The notes below the pieces were generated by a model that was not told where the DNA came from, made no database searches, and saw only the letters and a program-made list of their open reading frames with translations. Made by a program: the position numbers and the translations under genes. DNA of 64,000 nt from positions 19,438,328-19,502,327 of the forward strand of contig OU744731.1 of NCBI GenBank assembly GCA_916613615.1. Reading direction: 5' to 3'. The stretch comes from Steromphala cineraria. Lineage: Eukaryota; Mollusca; Gastropoda; Trochida; Trochidae. Of this stretch, positions 33,498 to 47,900 are shown in pieces. Every line of letters begins with the position of its first letter. Position 1 is the stretch's first letter.

Positions 33498-34110
33498 GAT
33501 AGCTAAAGTTTGGAACCAACGATATATGTCATATTCTAAATATATAACACGTGTAATTTTCAGTAGCTCTGGTGGTAAATACATGTTTTCGAGTAATCAT
33601 TTAGTGACATTGTTAATTATAACTTGTAACGTGGTAATAAATGATCCACCTATAAGTAAACATTAGTCTTATTTCAATGTCACCAGCGTATTTACAGAAA
33701 CATTCCTTTTAATTCGCCAGGCGGGCCAAATTAGCGAAATTAAATCGCGTGGGTTATAAAAAAGTGGATTTTGTGATTATTGAATGCAAAATAATGTTCT
33801 TATATAGAACAAATGTAGACTCGTCTTTATATGAAGTTGTTTTTTATTGACTCTGTTAACATTTATCAGCGTCTTGAATATGAACTATTATTACTCTTTT
33901 CATATAACATTTAAAGTGAAATCATATTCCACAGTTAAATGTGCCAAATATTTTGTATTACCGGTATGGTGACGGAATGCATTTTTTGCTACAACTCTGT
34001 TCATTGGTCATTTAATTTGGATACAGCACATGTGATTTGCGCGGCTTCCTTAGAAAATATAAACAGTAATATAAATAAAATATCTAACTCTGAATTGGCA
34101 ATATTAGCAT

Positions 34111-35683
34111 ATGTTATATGTTGCAATTGGTTCATTAAGTTTTCAACTTTCCTCCAGAAGTCATGCACTTTATTGCATTTAATGAAAACATGCTGTAGAC
34201 GTTCAGGTTTAGATTCACAAAAATATTATATTGTAAGGTATAAAATATTAGTTTGAATTAAATTCGTTTTCAACAACTCCTTTCTAGTGTAAATTGCTCT
34301 GTTGATAAAACTATATTGAACATCCAAGAGTTTTACATCTTTAGTACAGTTTCTATAGCTTGTAAACACTTCATTCCATTCAATATTTAAATCAAGTTCA
34401 TTTTGCCATTTTTGACACACTTTTAGTGGAGTGTCATTAGGAATCAATTTATCATAGAAATTTCTACATCCTTTTTGTTGAGAAAGTAAGTCTTGAAGAG
34501 TTTGGCTTAACGAGTGGTTTTGTTTCTGCTGTTGATTAGATAAAAGAGTGTTTTTCCATATTTTGGGGATGTTCTATATTATCTTATTGTACTCAAGTAT
34601 TGTTCCTTCGACACGATATAGGTTTTTAATTTCATTAAAAGTCAAAAATTCACTATTACCCCAATTATCTCTTACTGTGTTAATACCTCTGTTAAACCAC
34701 CTCTCAATTAGAAAATTGGAATGTCTTAGATGATGATTTAACCATAAAGGTTCAGCTAAAATATCTTCTACCTGAGATGTGTCTACGTCATGATATTTTT
34801 ATAATATTTACCCCAGATTGCTTAAATTTCATTCCAAAAAGGGTTATCAATAGATACATGTCTATCTATGTGTGCCCCTAGAAGAAATATTTTAATAAAT
34901 GGAAATGAGCTTAGATTGTGAGGGTGTTTTTTATATACCTTCTAAGGCATGATAGTTTAAGTGCATTTATAAAGGAACTGACATCAATCATTCTTAATCC
35001 ACCCTCTTCATATTTTCTACATATAGTTTTCCTTTTGATTTTATCCTTTTTGCCATCCCATAAATTATGAAGTTATACATAAGTGTATTCAATTGGTCAA
35101 GAAATTCTTTAGGACGGGATGACAATACAGAAAAAATATGAACTAAAGTTGATATTGCAAGAGTTTTTAGAAGAGTAATTTTCCCTTGTATAGAAAGTTT
35201 TCTCTTTTCCCCTCCAGCAAGACGTCTATTTATTGTTTCTAGTCTTTTTCTAGTATTGATTACCCATAGGTCTTCCAAAGTGGGATTGAGATGAATACCA
35301 AGTATGTTGAAGTCACCATCATGCCATTCTAAACAACTGCCTTGGCACAGTTTAACACTGCTTCCAATCATTGAACTAATCCAAATAACTTTAGTTTTTT
35401 CAATGTTTATCTTAAGTCCTGTTAGTAATACAAGAACTAAGTATCTTATACAAGTTATTGAAAAGTGATATAGGGCGCCAATTTTTCATATATCGTCTAT
35501 CTTTGTTTTGTTTGGGATACAAGTAATTATGCCTCTGTTTATGGTATAAGACAACTGATCTTTGTCAAAAATTTCATGAATATATCTATATACCCAAAAC
35601 TTTAGGTCTTTCCAAAGCCATTTAAAAAATTCAACTGGAAAGCCATCCAAACCTGGGCTCTTATAAAACCAACTTGATGCTCG
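34111..35683 (-). mobile_element. LINE copy 2 (Tx1/L1-like), RT core deleted
   Basis: It is the same element as LINE copy 1. It lacks the bases corresponding to roughly 24115-24640, joined at about 35419, which removes RT motifs A to C. It keeps about 95 bp more on its right (5') side, encoding the PGLDGFPVEFFK stretch that precedes the RT domain. Its right edge meets the same ATTACAGATTAGCTGTCC sequence as copy 1, so both descend from one insertion. Confidence 0.8.
34994..35371 (-). pseudogene. LINE ORF2 fragment, copy 2 (RT thumb and connection)
   Basis: The 125-codon frame corresponds to the region after motif C: EWHDGDFNILGIHLN, RKLSIQGKITLLKTLAISTL and SRPKEFLDQLNTLMYNFI. Here it is in one frame, while copy 1 has small deletions in the same place. 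A further frame at 34226-34447 carries CQKWQNELDLNIEWNEVF, the next C-terminal segment. Confidence 0.75.
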
Positions 35684-36567
35684 AATTACAGATTAGCTGT
35701 CCTTTGTGAATTATGGTGTCTAACTTTTCGCTGAAGCTCGGAGTTTATCACATGACACCTTCATGCATTTTGATTTCGCAATAGTACGCATTAATGCCAA
35801 ATCATCCAAATTACAAGAAAATTTAATTCGATGACAGAAACATGATTACATAATTTCTCCAGAAACAAACTTACTTTTAAATAAAATTTTGAAACCTTAT
35901 CTATTCATGTTTGCCAGAAACACGCATTTAATATGCTCGATTAAACTAGGCAAGATAGCAGAGAGTCGAGATGAGGTAATGTTGGGTTTAACCCCGTTTT
36001 CAAGATTATTTCAATTATATCGCGGCTGCTAGTATAATTGCAGGGAGAAAGCCTGCAACACCATTGTGGTTATGCATTGCGGTGGAACCTGCGAGCATCG
36101 GCTTGAACTAGCGAACCATGTGTGGACAAGATTGCCCTTTCATACAAAAAAATGGATTAAAGGTGTTCAGACAAAAATGGCCGTCAATGTACTTTATGTG
36201 AATCTTCATAATTTGTTCTGTGACTATGGATGATGTGTAATAAGATTTTTGATATTATCAACATAAGACATTAACCATTAACGTAAAATTTTCAGTGAAT
36301 ATATGAAAATGAAGATTTTTTTCCATAAAACGTGCTACCTCCGCTTTACATATCGTTTGTTTCAACAGTCACAAAGGACATTTGTCACTTTTTAACACAT
36401 ACAATTTCATACACTTATCTAGGAGAAAAAAGGGTCAAATATAATTCAGCATTTTGTAAATTCAGCCGCAATGATCCAACCAGATAGAGAAGGAAGAGAA
36501 TTATAATTATGCATCTGTCATACATTGACACCAAAGTGATACATAATTCAAGTATTTTTTTCACATT

Positions 36568-36752
36568 TCATCACACTATTTGAGTTTCAGAGAATTTGAA
36601 GTTGAGCTTGACAACGGAGATTAAATAACTTGAATGGATGTTTAGTAGTGCTTAACTTACATGTTAATATGCTTATGAAATATTCATTGGTTAAAAATGT
36701 CATCAGTGTATATAAGAAAATAGACATTCTACACTAGATAGGAACATCAGCC
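36568..36752 (+). promoter_or_regulatory. Promoter of gene A'
   Basis: It is equivalent to 871-1055 of unit 1, with TATATAAG at 36709-36716, 44 bp before the ATG. I see no difference in the core. Confidence 0.75.
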
Positions 36753-39700
36753 ATGGTTTCCAAAATCACCCTCGTTGTTCTGATCGCCTCTCTGATGGTG
36801 CTGGATTTCACCCATGGTATGTATTATTAGTATGAATCTATCTTTCAATGCATTTCCTTGTCAATTCCCTTCATCGTATTTCTGCTAGTCTAATGGAAAG
36901 TATTTTCTAAGAAAAGTCATACTCTCCCTATTGTCCCTATTGGATACTATGACCACTTCACGAACACCTTAAAGTAAAGCTATCTTTTTACTTCTGTGAC
37001 ATATCTACGGCAATTTGGTGTAAATTTTGAATGACTTATTTCTTGTACTGTCACTATGTAGAAATGAACGATTTATATAACTGTTTCTAATGGCATAATG
37101 CATGCCTATGCATGGCCATCAGATGGACTTTCAACAATTGAAATCATTTTCAGCAACTGTTTAAATGTTTATATATTGATGACTTATTCATACCACTGCA
37201 GATAACTAATGTATTAAACGGATTTAATAAGCACATATTATCATGTTAAATGGTATGACAATAAGATAATAATAACATAATAATCATTATATTGCTATCT
37301 TAATTTCTGGTGAACTTTTTGTAAAATTTGTACAACTTATTTTCGGTACTGTAATAACTATTTTTAAAAATCGACAAATTATAAAACTGTTTATAAAAGC
37401 ATATTGCATGGCAATCAGATGGACATTTTAACAATTGACCCCGAAATGTTTTTCAACAAATGGTTTGCTAGGTTTGCTAACAAAACAACTAAGACTGTTT
37501 ATTTGTATTATAATGGATGACTTAGTCATACTTTTGTTGATATTGAATTGTATTGGACGATTTTAATAAGCGTACATAATCATGATTATGGTATATTGTA
37601 TGACAATAACATGGAACTTAAACAGTTGAAATCTATTTCAGCAACTGCAGAAGAATCTGCTAACGAAGCAACAAGAGATGCTGATCTGAAAGAAGATACC
37701 CAGATTAAGGTACATTTTCAATTCACATTAGCATTATCTTGGGAGACATTTGTATAACGTTTTTTAACATTTGTGCTTAGTAAAACCCATTGTCTAAATT
37801 AAAAGTTGTTTGTATTTTAACAATAAATTTAAGAGATTGATATTCATTCAGGAGCAAAAGAAACGATACCATATAAAATGCATGATAGGTTAATCTACGA
37901 TTGCTTGTTACGGCTGAAACAGGGTTAATTAATGTATTCAAGAACTAAATGAACTTAGTCTTTAATTTCAGAGCTATATCTGTTAATGCTTTTGAAATAC
38001 AAGCCTTTTACGAGATAGCATAGTGAAAATGGCCCTTTTTCTTGTTTTTAAACCAAAATACAGGCAAAATGCGTGAACAAATTAACTTCTACAAGGGTTA
38101 TTTATATTGATAACATCTTAGATTTGATAGATTTTTAAATTTCATAATTATTCTATTCCAATTCCAAAGATTATGACTAAAAATTACATCGAAAAAGCTG
38201 TTTTTTTACCCCTCGTGTATTTGAACAGTCATACAATTATAAGTATATTACTTTGATGTTTGAAATTGTGAGTACTTCTTCACAACTGATGTGCCTATCA
38301 CAAAGGCTCGTAGTCGCATTTCATTTACAACAGGATTTTGTTTTTTACTCTTTTGAAAAGTTGGTATCGTTTCTTTAGCCCCTGAGTGTACTTTGTACCT
38401 GAATTTCATGTAACACCATAATAAGCAATACATAACAATTTAAGAATCGTATATAAAACTCTTATGCAAATATTTTTTTTGGAATTTAATGATCAATGTC
38501 GGATGTTTTGCAGTTGCAACTTTTATCTTTTAATCTAAAGCATATTGTCAGATAACTTAGGTGTTTGCTTGGTTCTATTCGGCTGATTTTAAATTTCCTA
38601 CAATGAATACCTGGAAAAATTTAGAAAATCACCATGATCTGATAGTAATTGGTGACTAATGACTTAACTGTCCAGATATTCATCATGTTCGAGCCGTAAA
38701 AAAATTTGTTGAGTGATATGTTATTAAATGAATTGCGTTTACCTGTAGATATCACAAAATATTATCAATATTATCTTTTATATGTCGCTTCATATTTCTG
38801 TCAACTGTTTACCAATTTTGCTTCATGTACGCACCACTTTTTGAATGTCGTTGGCATGGTGCCATAACTACAAACCGTTTTAAAAATAATTGCCTCATTT
38901 AACAATGGACTGTGATGAATTATGTCTCCCAATGAAGGATCTAGAGACATATTAGTTCACTGAGTTCCCGTCCACGTGGCATCGACGTTGGCATTCCAAT
39001 TTGTTTCCGGAGAATTACTCTGAAAATACTTGACGTTTCTTCATCAAATTTGGAATACATCGTTGTCAAATCATGAAGATTTGCCATTTTTGGATATCAA
39101 CCTCTGTTCAATTTTAAATATGTATTTTTTTTCCATGGCCACATTTTGTACGTTGCTGCGTAGGGTTCGTTTCCGTAGCACAACTCTGAAACTACTTGAC
39201 CAATCTTCACCAAATTTGGTATACATCCTCTTCATTCTTTTCGACTCTTTTCAATTTAATATCTTTTGGTTCAATGGCAACACTTTGGACGTTTTCATTT
39301 CGAAGGGTAGGGTTCGGTTCCGGAGCATAACTCTGAAACTACTGGACAAATCTTCACCAAATTTAGTATACAACCTTTTTGTATCTTGTAGATGTGCATT
39401 TTGGGGTGTTCAACATCTTTCAAGTTATATTTTTTTAGTTTCCGTGGCAACAGTTTGGACGTTGTCATTTTGAAGGGTATGGTTAGTTTTCAGAGCATGT
39501 AGTTTGGGGGGAAGACCTCTGTTTTTACGAGTTATTACACTTTCTACTTTAACTTCCTTTGGGTTTTTGATGTTTTGATAGAAATATGAATGCTTTTCTC
39601 GGATTCTAAGGTCACTTGCAATAATGTTAGATCTCTAATATCATATGTGCCATTGTGACTGTATGTCACTACCCCCACAACCACCCCAAAGAAAAGATTT

Positions 39701-40096
39701 TACAACTAATGGTCATGTTTAAATATTAAGAATTCTAAGGACCCCGCAATTTCAACTAAAACTGTCATTTTTCAAACTAAATCTGCAGATGTTAATCACT
39801 TGTATCGTTATACTTAGCTGAAGTGAACGTACACGACTAACTTGTGACATGATGGTTAAATGTATTGAATTCGTGTCTGGATAACATCCTGAACATTTCC
39901 CTTTTGTCATTGATTAACACAATCTGTTATGATGACATTCTACATTAAGCACCATATCATCAATTGTGATATTCATGATTTAGTATATGAGTTTCTATTT
40001 CACTCTTACCTTTTTTAGCTGACTAGACGACAAGTAAAAAGACTGAAGGGCTATAGCAAGGATGGCGTTGGTTGCCAGCCTGACTGTGAATGGTGA
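36753..40096 (+). CDS. Gene A': small secreted peptide precursor, CX3C type (3 exons, 69 aa)
   Basis: The exons are 36753-36816, 37642-37709 and 40019-40096. All three are identical to gene A, including splice borders, the Ala codon split by intron 1, the LTRR and KR sites and the CX3C tail ending in Trp. Intron differences are limited to single bases and 1-bp indels. If both units are real, the locus makes the same A peptide from two genes, and dosage rather than sequence distinguishes them. Confidence 0.82.
39003..39483 (+). repeat. Three tandem copies of a roughly 150-bp repeat in intron 2 of gene A'
   Basis: It is equivalent to 3305-3785, with one visible base change in the middle copy. 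Confidence 0.8.
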
Positions 40097-40129
40097 TTGA
40101 TATGACAGTCATTCTCTATTTGGCTTGAA

Positions 40130-40135
40130 ATTAAA
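40130..40135 (+). terminator. Poly(A) signal ATTAAA, gene A'
   Basis: It is equivalent to 4432-4437. Confidence 0.5.
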
Positions 40136-42478
40136 TTTTGCAAGTATGTGTGTTTGTAACGTTTGTTTTTGAATCAAGTCATTTTACTCAACCCTATAAC
40201 TCGGCGTGTTTATCATCAAAACCACCTAACCTGTTCTTATTTTCTCCACAAATCAAACGACTTAAATGATAGAACTGGCAGTTGGTAACAAGTTGCTTAT
40301 TGTTTAGCGCAGTGACTCTATAAATAAATAAAGTTCTGATTTTGACAAAAATACCAAACAACGACATGAGTAATAAGTCAAAGTCTGTTGTATCAATGTT
40401 TTTGTAAATGCCTATATATCTTACAATAACATGATTTTTATCAAGGCAAAATCAACCTGTACTCCAAATACATACAGTGAATTAAATGATTTACAGCATG
40501 CAAAAGTTGCAGACCCGGTTGAATGACAACAGGTGTGGATACTTTTTTCTTCAGGATAATTGTATTACAACATTTCATAAATGACATGCCACCTAGATTC
40601 AAGATTAACTTTCTGTAATCAAGACGAGGAAATGGCCCTGATGGATGTCAGGGTACAGAAGGGGCTATGTAGATGTTAATACAGTGATGTACATGTAGTC
40701 AAACTTAAGTTTCCTTAAGAGCTAATCCTTTATTTTCATCACATACTTTTTGCTTTGATACGAACGTAAATCGCATAAATCATGTTATCAATTCCACATT
40801 TCTCATTCCAAAATGACAATTATATGATAGAAAAATTTTTTCAATGAAATGCTTAAAACAGTCATAATAATTTGGAAAGCCAAATTCACAAGTCCAACTT
40901 GCAACACTATACATAACATTTCAAAAATGATCAACGCATAACTTTCATTCTGATTGCTTTTGAAAACACTGCCTCTTGTCACTATAGGTCAGCTAACTTT
41001 AAAAAGGTTCCTTAAACAATCGACACTTACGAGTATCAATCAGTAAACGCTATTGGTAGAGTTTTGCGTATATGACCCTGACAGCTCCCGGAGTGGCTCT
41101 TCGTGTCATTTAAGTAGAGCTCCACGTAAGAATCATGCAGAATTGAAAATAATGGATAAGGTGAAATCACATACTTTATCAAATATATGACCCTGACAGT
41201 TCCCGGAGTGGCTCTTCATGTCATTTAAAGCTGACAAAAGTCGACAGTTAGTGGATATTTGCGTTTAATAGCTTATGTGTAGTAGATCCATCTGAATACG
41301 TTACGTTCGCTTCTGTACAAATTTGATGTTGTTTAATTTTGACAGAAACTAGTTATTATCACAAACTCATCTTTAAAACAGCTGTAACTCAAGTCAAGTC
41401 ATATAATCCTTATCCAAACCAGTTTGTGAAATTTTGATACGAGCACATTACTCTTCAATTCAAGAAAGATATTTTACCTCACTGACAAGTTGAAAGCTAG
41501 ATACAGGCAAAAGTACTTTGAAGGTGGTTCAATTAATCCATCTTTGTAATAATATCAGAACATTTCAGCTACATTTTTATATATATTTAGATAGCTCCAC
41601 GCTATACAAATAAATGTCCTAACATGATTGATAAAAAGATGCCAACGATTTTGTGTATTGCTTGATATATTTTTTAAGAAAACGGAAAATATATAGGTTA
41701 ATGAGATGATTGGATCGTGAAAATCAAATATTTGGCATAAAAACTTATTTTCAGTGCTAGCCACTTGAATCTCATAACAATAAATTGTTTTTGATATGAA
41801 GATTGAATTTATAATAAGAACATGTCCCAAGTCAAACCAGCAAAATATAATAACCAAGTGTAAATAATAACTTAAAGTTTAATTAAAATCATAATAAAAA
41901 GTGTTACAACTTTGAGCGAATACATGTTAATTATACAAATCAAAAGAGTCACACAAAACAGGTCCCTCAATGCACAAGTCCTTAGTTCAATCAGTTATTG
42001 AAAAGATTAAAAAAATGAAAAATGAACATACAGCATCAAAAGGAACATTTTACACTCTGGAAAGTGCATCAGCACAAACATTATCTTTAACATTTATGTG
42101 TTTACCACAAGATTGAAAGCTGGCAACAAGGTTAAGCATCACCTCATTGGCCGTTTATTTTGTGAATAAAATCCAAAGCACTGTAGTGAGAAGAAACTGG
42201 AAACAACTGGTAAAGTATTGGTACCTAAGAACACATCAAAATGCTGTAAATCTGGCAAAAGAAACAAAGTTTCCATTTATTATTATTTTGTGTGCTCATC
42301 AAACGTTTTGGTGAAATAGCAAACTGGATGATTAAAAACCTGATTCATGTGGAATACCGACTAGTTTTGAGATCAGTTTCAATCCTGAATTGATGTAAAT
42401 TAGAAATACAAAACAATATGAATCGAGTATCCAAGACAGTCACATTAGAATAGCGTTTTGAAAATTATCCAAACACAA

Positions 42479-42644
42479 GAGTCATCACACTATTTGAGTT
42501 TAAGAGTATGTTTGGTAAAGCTTGAAACTAAACTGGGTTTTTTTTGGCACGAACAAGCAATGATTTGAAAGAATTCGAAGTGGTGATCTACTATTATGCT
42601 AATTTGGCAACGAATTATTTATTAGTGAATAACTGTCATGAGTG
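42479..42644 (+). promoter_or_regulatory. Decayed copy of the peptide-gene promoter, unit 2
   Basis: It is equivalent to 6781-6945; no TATA box or exon follows. Confidence 0.6.
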
Positions 42645-43747
42645 TACGAAAGCAGAATAATTTACCTTTCAAACTTTCTGGTTTAATCATTGTGAGCTTC
42701 AGCGAGAACATTCTCTCCCATTGAGGCAGATCAAGTCATTAAATGTCTCTTCAGTAGGGAAAATCGATTCAAAGTGCTTGAAAAGTAAAAAAGGGGTTCA
42801 TTCTGTTTAGAAAACACTATACTGATGAGTAAGTATGAATTGAAACATTACTCTTTTGAGAGAACTATAGAGAAATAAAACTAAGTCGGAAAATGAAGAT
42901 ATCGAACGATGGCATTTTTAAAATCGCCTGTTATACAGTATGCATTATGTACAAAGGTTTGCAGAATCTCAAAATCCCCAACATAAATAATACATGCTTA
43001 AAACCAATATTTTTAAAATTTTGGTTGTTAATAATTGCAAAAAGTATTCTAAAATGTAAAGAAAATATTGCTATAAGCATCGTTTGTTCACCAAATGGGT
43101 TTCTTATAATTCTCAACAAACTATCAACACGTTTTTGACCAAAAAAACAGAGGCATTGACTCAAGCAGAATAGTACTGTGACCTTGGAACATAAAAGGAC
43201 TATGGCTACAAAAACGCTTGCATAAATGACGGAATTCTTGCCCCCATGTTCAAAGGAAGCTTTGTAACCTATTTACGATCATTGAAACTTCGAATTCATT
43301 TAAAAGAGATCTACTTCAATAAAAAAGAAATTTAATGTTGTTTTTGGTAAGGGGCTGGTCATTTCTTACAGGGGGAACCAAATCTAAATACCTCATGGAA
43401 ACATCAGATTGTAAACTTGGCATGCTTTATTTATCATGCGATTAACATAAGCATCTGAGCTATGACATTGGGAGATATTGTGTTACTTACGAAAGTAAAG
43501 ATATGTTGATAGCTACTTAAAACCAGGAAATGTTCCTTATATTTCAAAGACTTCTTTATGAATTGAATTTCATTTAAAATCATATTCTCTACAAAAATGT
43601 GTAATATCTGTCTTTGTATGTTTTCAAATATTTATAAAATTAGATATTTCGAAATTTGACTAGCATATTCATTCAAATGCTTTTAGTATTACTGATTTTT
43701 TACAACATATTTCTATATAGGAGTTACAGCAAACAGTAACAATTTAA

Positions 43748-44098
43748 AGGGGCAGTAGCACGTTTTTTGATCATTTTATATCTTAATTTTTTTCACTGAT
43801 AATTGTAAGATAACGTTAAATTTATTATTTTGTCAGGGTCAAAATTCTCATAACACAAATCAATCATCCATAGTCAGAGGACAAACCATGAAGATTCACA
43901 TAAAATTCATTGGCGGCCATTTTAGTTCACCTTTAGTACATTTTGTGTAAGAAAAAGGAATCGCATGGCTAAATTTAACGTTATATATTCGAATTATTAC
44001 TGCTCCATTTAGTTTTAAAATATTGTCTTTCAATTAGAACCATTAATTTTTATTTTCCTGACATCACCTTATATTCCCCCTAAAACGTGCTACTGCTC
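43748..44098. repeat. MITE with TTAA flanks, copy 1'
   Basis: It is flanked by TTAA at 43744-43747 and 44099-44102. Compared with copy 1 it has a few extra bases near 43926 (CACCTT). Confidence 0.8.
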
Positions 44099-44518
44099 TT
44101 TAAGGGTTTTGGATACACTAACGTTTCTGTTACGAAAGCTATCAGTTCAGTTGATGTGCTTTTCTATGCGCATTGGGTAGAACCCATCTTGGTCTCAAGT
44201 ACAAATAGTTTTTAGGATATGTATTATAAATCCTGACCTTTTCAATGTAATCAATATCATTGACATTTTTCTTTCAACATAGGCTATATAATGAATTTTA
44301 CCACATCATTCATGTTTTTAAACAAAGATACTTTTATTCTTGTCAATTTTGAAATGGTTCTTCCCAACCTCTTGTATTTTTTTTCATGACCCTCCCCTGA
44401 TGGATTTATATTTTTTTCTGCAATAAATGACCGGCCCCTCAACAGAACCACTTGAATCGTAAAATGAGTATGCAACGCTGTCATATCATAATTTTGTTTT
44501 GAAGAATAATCAACCATT

Positions 44519-44900
44519 AGAGTCACCGCGCTATTTAAATTTCAGAGAATCTTAAGTCAAGCTTGACACTAAAGCAAACTTGTCTGTCACTTATACCAGA
44601 GCGATCAAATAGTTTGAATGGATGTTTAGTGGTGCTCTACTAAAATGTTAATATGCTTATGAAAAATTCATTAGTTAAAAATGTCATTAGTGTAATCATC
44701 CAATCCCAGGGAATGAGCAATCGTTAACAGTGCTCATTCTCAGGGATTAGCTGACCAATTACTGGGATCGGGCAAGCCCCCGACCATTGACGGGGATTGG
44801 GCAACGTTGTTGCCCAAACCCAGGGAATGAGCAATTTCCGGGAATTGGGCACGACATATATAAGAAAGTAGACATTCTATACTTTAAAGTTACATCAGCC
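44519..44900 (+). promoter_or_regulatory. Promoter of gene B', split by an insertion
   Basis: It is equivalent to 8816-9197. The foldback insert is at 44694-44853 and TATATAAG at 44857-44864, 44 bp before the ATG. One base in the insert differs (GGGATCGGGC against GGGATTGGGC). Confidence 0.75.
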
Positions 44901-47900
44901 ATGGTTTCCAAAGTCACTTTCGTTGTTCTGATCGCCTCTTTGATGGTGCTGGGTTTCACCAATGGTATGTATTATTAGTACTAGTTTATCTTTCAATGCA
45001 TTTCCTTGTCATTTCCCGTCATCGTATTTCTGCTAGTCTTAAATGGAAATTGCTTTCTCTGAAGAGTCATGTTCAGTTTCTAAGAAAAACATTTTTGCTT
45101 ACTGGGAATTTAATTTCAAGTTAATGCCGAACCAAAATGATTAACTATTAGCTCATCTGGCCTGTTAGCCCGATGGGCTTATGGCATGGCATGGTGTCCG
45201 GCGTCCGTCCGTCCGTCTGTAAACTTTGTTTTAAGGCCTCGGAAGCTAAAACTTTGTACACATACCCCTTGGCTAGTGAGGATTATAAATTGTAGCTTTG
45301 GTGGCCCTGTTGATCCTAATAAGGGCCACAGGGGCCACATCCTAAAAACATATTTTCATCTACTCCAGAAGCCTAATTCCCATTCTCTTCCCACAGAGGC
45401 AGATCAAGTCATGTTGATTTAGCCTCTGTTCTATTACGCCGAAATCCGTGGGCCCGGCAGTTTCCCCTGGCGGAAAAAACTTTCAGCACATTAAATTTGA
45501 TTTCTTTATCAAATGACAACGTTTCTAGCATGGAAAGGGTGGTTGATATCACGATGCCTTTGCCTTGTTTCAGTAGCTGAAATAATGATTTAAAAACAGC
45601 GTCGCTGATTGCACAACTAATTTGTATTGCCTCCAATCAGGCATCTCCCATTCTATCCCACAAACTCGTCGTAATAGAACAGAGGCTAAATCAACATGAC
45701 TTGATCTGCCTCTGTGGGGAGAGAATGCCGAATTCCTAGAAAGCTGAAGTTTTGTGTACAGACTCCTTGACTAGTGAGGATGATAAATCTGTAATTAAAC
45801 TTATTTTAAAATCTTTTTTTCTCTCGAAGCTTAAGGGTTAGAAAGCTGAAAGCTTGGTTGCAGTCTCCATGTAAGATAAAGTGTACATGTTGTGACCCTG
45901 TGGCCTCTTCTAAGGAGGGAACCACATTTGCCACACCCTAAAACAAAATTGATATGAAACTTGAGCCAATAGCTCTATTTTTTAAGTGCTTTCTATTTAG
46001 TCATATACGAACAGATTCCTTACTCAATTGTTTTTACAGTAGAATACAATTCAGTTCATAAATCTTTTATGTAAGATTAAGGACTATGAACACTTCACAA
46101 ACATTTTTAAGTAAGGCCAACTTTTGTTTTGATTTTGTTATATTTAAAATTTGCATCTACATTAACTGCGTATTAAGAACCATACTTTACTAAAATCATT
46201 ATCTCTATCTTTAAAAAATGGCACGGTAGATTTTGTGTAAATTGTGTATGGCTTATTTCTGGTACTGTATAACAGCTATTCTAAAAAAAGAATTATTTTA
46301 AAAACTTTTTTTAATGGCATATTGCATGGCAATCAGATTGACTTTTACCAATTGATCCCGAAATGTTATTCAGCAACAAAGCAACTAAGACTGTTTATGT
46401 GTATTATGAAGGGATGACTTATTCATACCATTGCAGATAACCAAATATGTATTGAACGATTTAAATAAGCATATATTATCATGATTACCGTAAATTGTAT
46501 GACAAAAAGATGGAACTTTACCAGTTGAAATCTATTTCAGCAACTGCAGAAGAATCTGCTAACGAAGCAACAAGAGATGCTGATCTGAAAGAAGATGCCC
46601 AGATTAAGGTACATTACATGAGCATTATTTTGTGAGAAAGTATAAAGTTTCTAATCTGTGTGCAAGTAAACCCAGTCGTCTCAATTGAAGTTGTTCGTAT
46701 TTTACCCATATATTTTAAACATAGATTCGCATAGATCTTGTATCTGCATTTGATGTGACACCAAATTAGGCATGACGTAACATTGTAAGAAACTTATATG
46801 AAATACTCTTCAACTCCTGTTTAGTTTCGGTATGTTGCTCAAATGTGTTATTATTAACGTATCCCAGATGTTTTACAAGCGCATATTTTATCGTACATTT
46901 GAAGAAATATTGTAACATAACTGAGTTAAACTCTTGGTTCTATTTCACTGAATTGAAATATTTTGCTGTGTCGAATGGCAATGAATAAGGCCTAGGCAAA
47001 TTACAGCGAACTTTCAGCTGCCTTATGATTAAGTTGTTTTGATGCTCTTGATAGTCGAGCCTTATTCAGTTTTGATCTTAATGGTATTTATTGAATTGCG
47101 ATCAAATCACAAAAGATTAGGAGTAGTTTCATGTAACCTATTTTGAGTATTTCCATTTCTTAATTGATAAACCGGTATCTGTAACCACACCGCCTACCGA
47201 ATTGGTGACCCAGTTGCCCTATTATTATTTTGTTTGGTCCTTTTTTCCTCGTCCTCTCCAAAAGCACAAGTTATAGAATGCTGAATGCTTTTTTATGTTC
47301 GGAAATCACAAAATTAAAGAAAGTGTCTAACCTAAGAGTTCGGATAAATAAAGTTACAATATCAATAACTTGTTATGTTCGAAACATTGTTATTCGATAT
47401 CCGCAAGTGAAACATTGTCGTTGCCATATTCAAACTTAATTTGAGTTTGAGGATTGTATGTAACGTTATAAATGATTATTGATCAAAGGCTTGAATTGTT
47501 TTCTATTTCTATTTTTTTGTGATCAGAAAAGTGGTTGATTTATTCAATTTGCCTTTGATAGATAGTTGTCCACGTATGTTAAATAAACTGTTAAATACAA
47601 TGTTCGTATCAATATGCTTTTATAACAAGTTTCAATTATCTATATTAAATCCCTTAATATTTTTTTATTAATGATAACAGTTTTACGAGTCCATAAAATG
47701 CCATAGAGATACACAAGACAATTGAATCACATGGGGTACCTACACGACTAAGTAAGTAATGCTGATACAATTTATGGTCCTAAAAAGACAAAGGACTCTG
47801 AATAATTTATGTAACGTTTCCTAATGTTCCTAACTACCTGTTATGATACCATGCTACCATACCATACCATGATATCAAGTTTATATATGTATGATTTAGT

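Larger units (their letters stand above)
31443..34110. other. 2.7-kb composite block between the gene D flank and LINE copy 2
   Basis: At 31443 similarity to the C block stops; there the C block continues into LINE copy 1. The block holds a LINE 3' end, a tyrosine recombinase fragment, a long hairpin and a tRNA-like relic, listed separately. The remaining stretches, 32415-32840 and 33498-34000, show no gene. The matching part of unit 2 lies beyond the window. Confidence 0.6.
1..35698. repeat. Tandem segmental duplication, unit 1 (about 35.7 kb)
   Basis: The sequence from base 1 recurs from base 35699 in the same orientation and order, with offsets of 35698 down to 35691 through the first 21 kb of the unit and 35213-35244 after a 478-bp net deletion in unit 2. 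Genes, introns, MITEs and the LINE all keep their places. Unit 1 is complete inside the window and ends at the right edge of LINE copy 2. Real tandem duplication and uncollapsed haplotypes cannot be told apart from the sequence. Confidence 0.95.
40136..44518. other. Gene-free stretch between A' and B'
   Basis: It has the same content as 4438-8815: the direct repeat near 41070-41228, the decayed promoter at 42479-42644 and a MITE at 43748-44098. A 1-bp deletion near 42876 shortens a frame that is open in unit 1, which argues against coding here. Confidence 0.6.
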
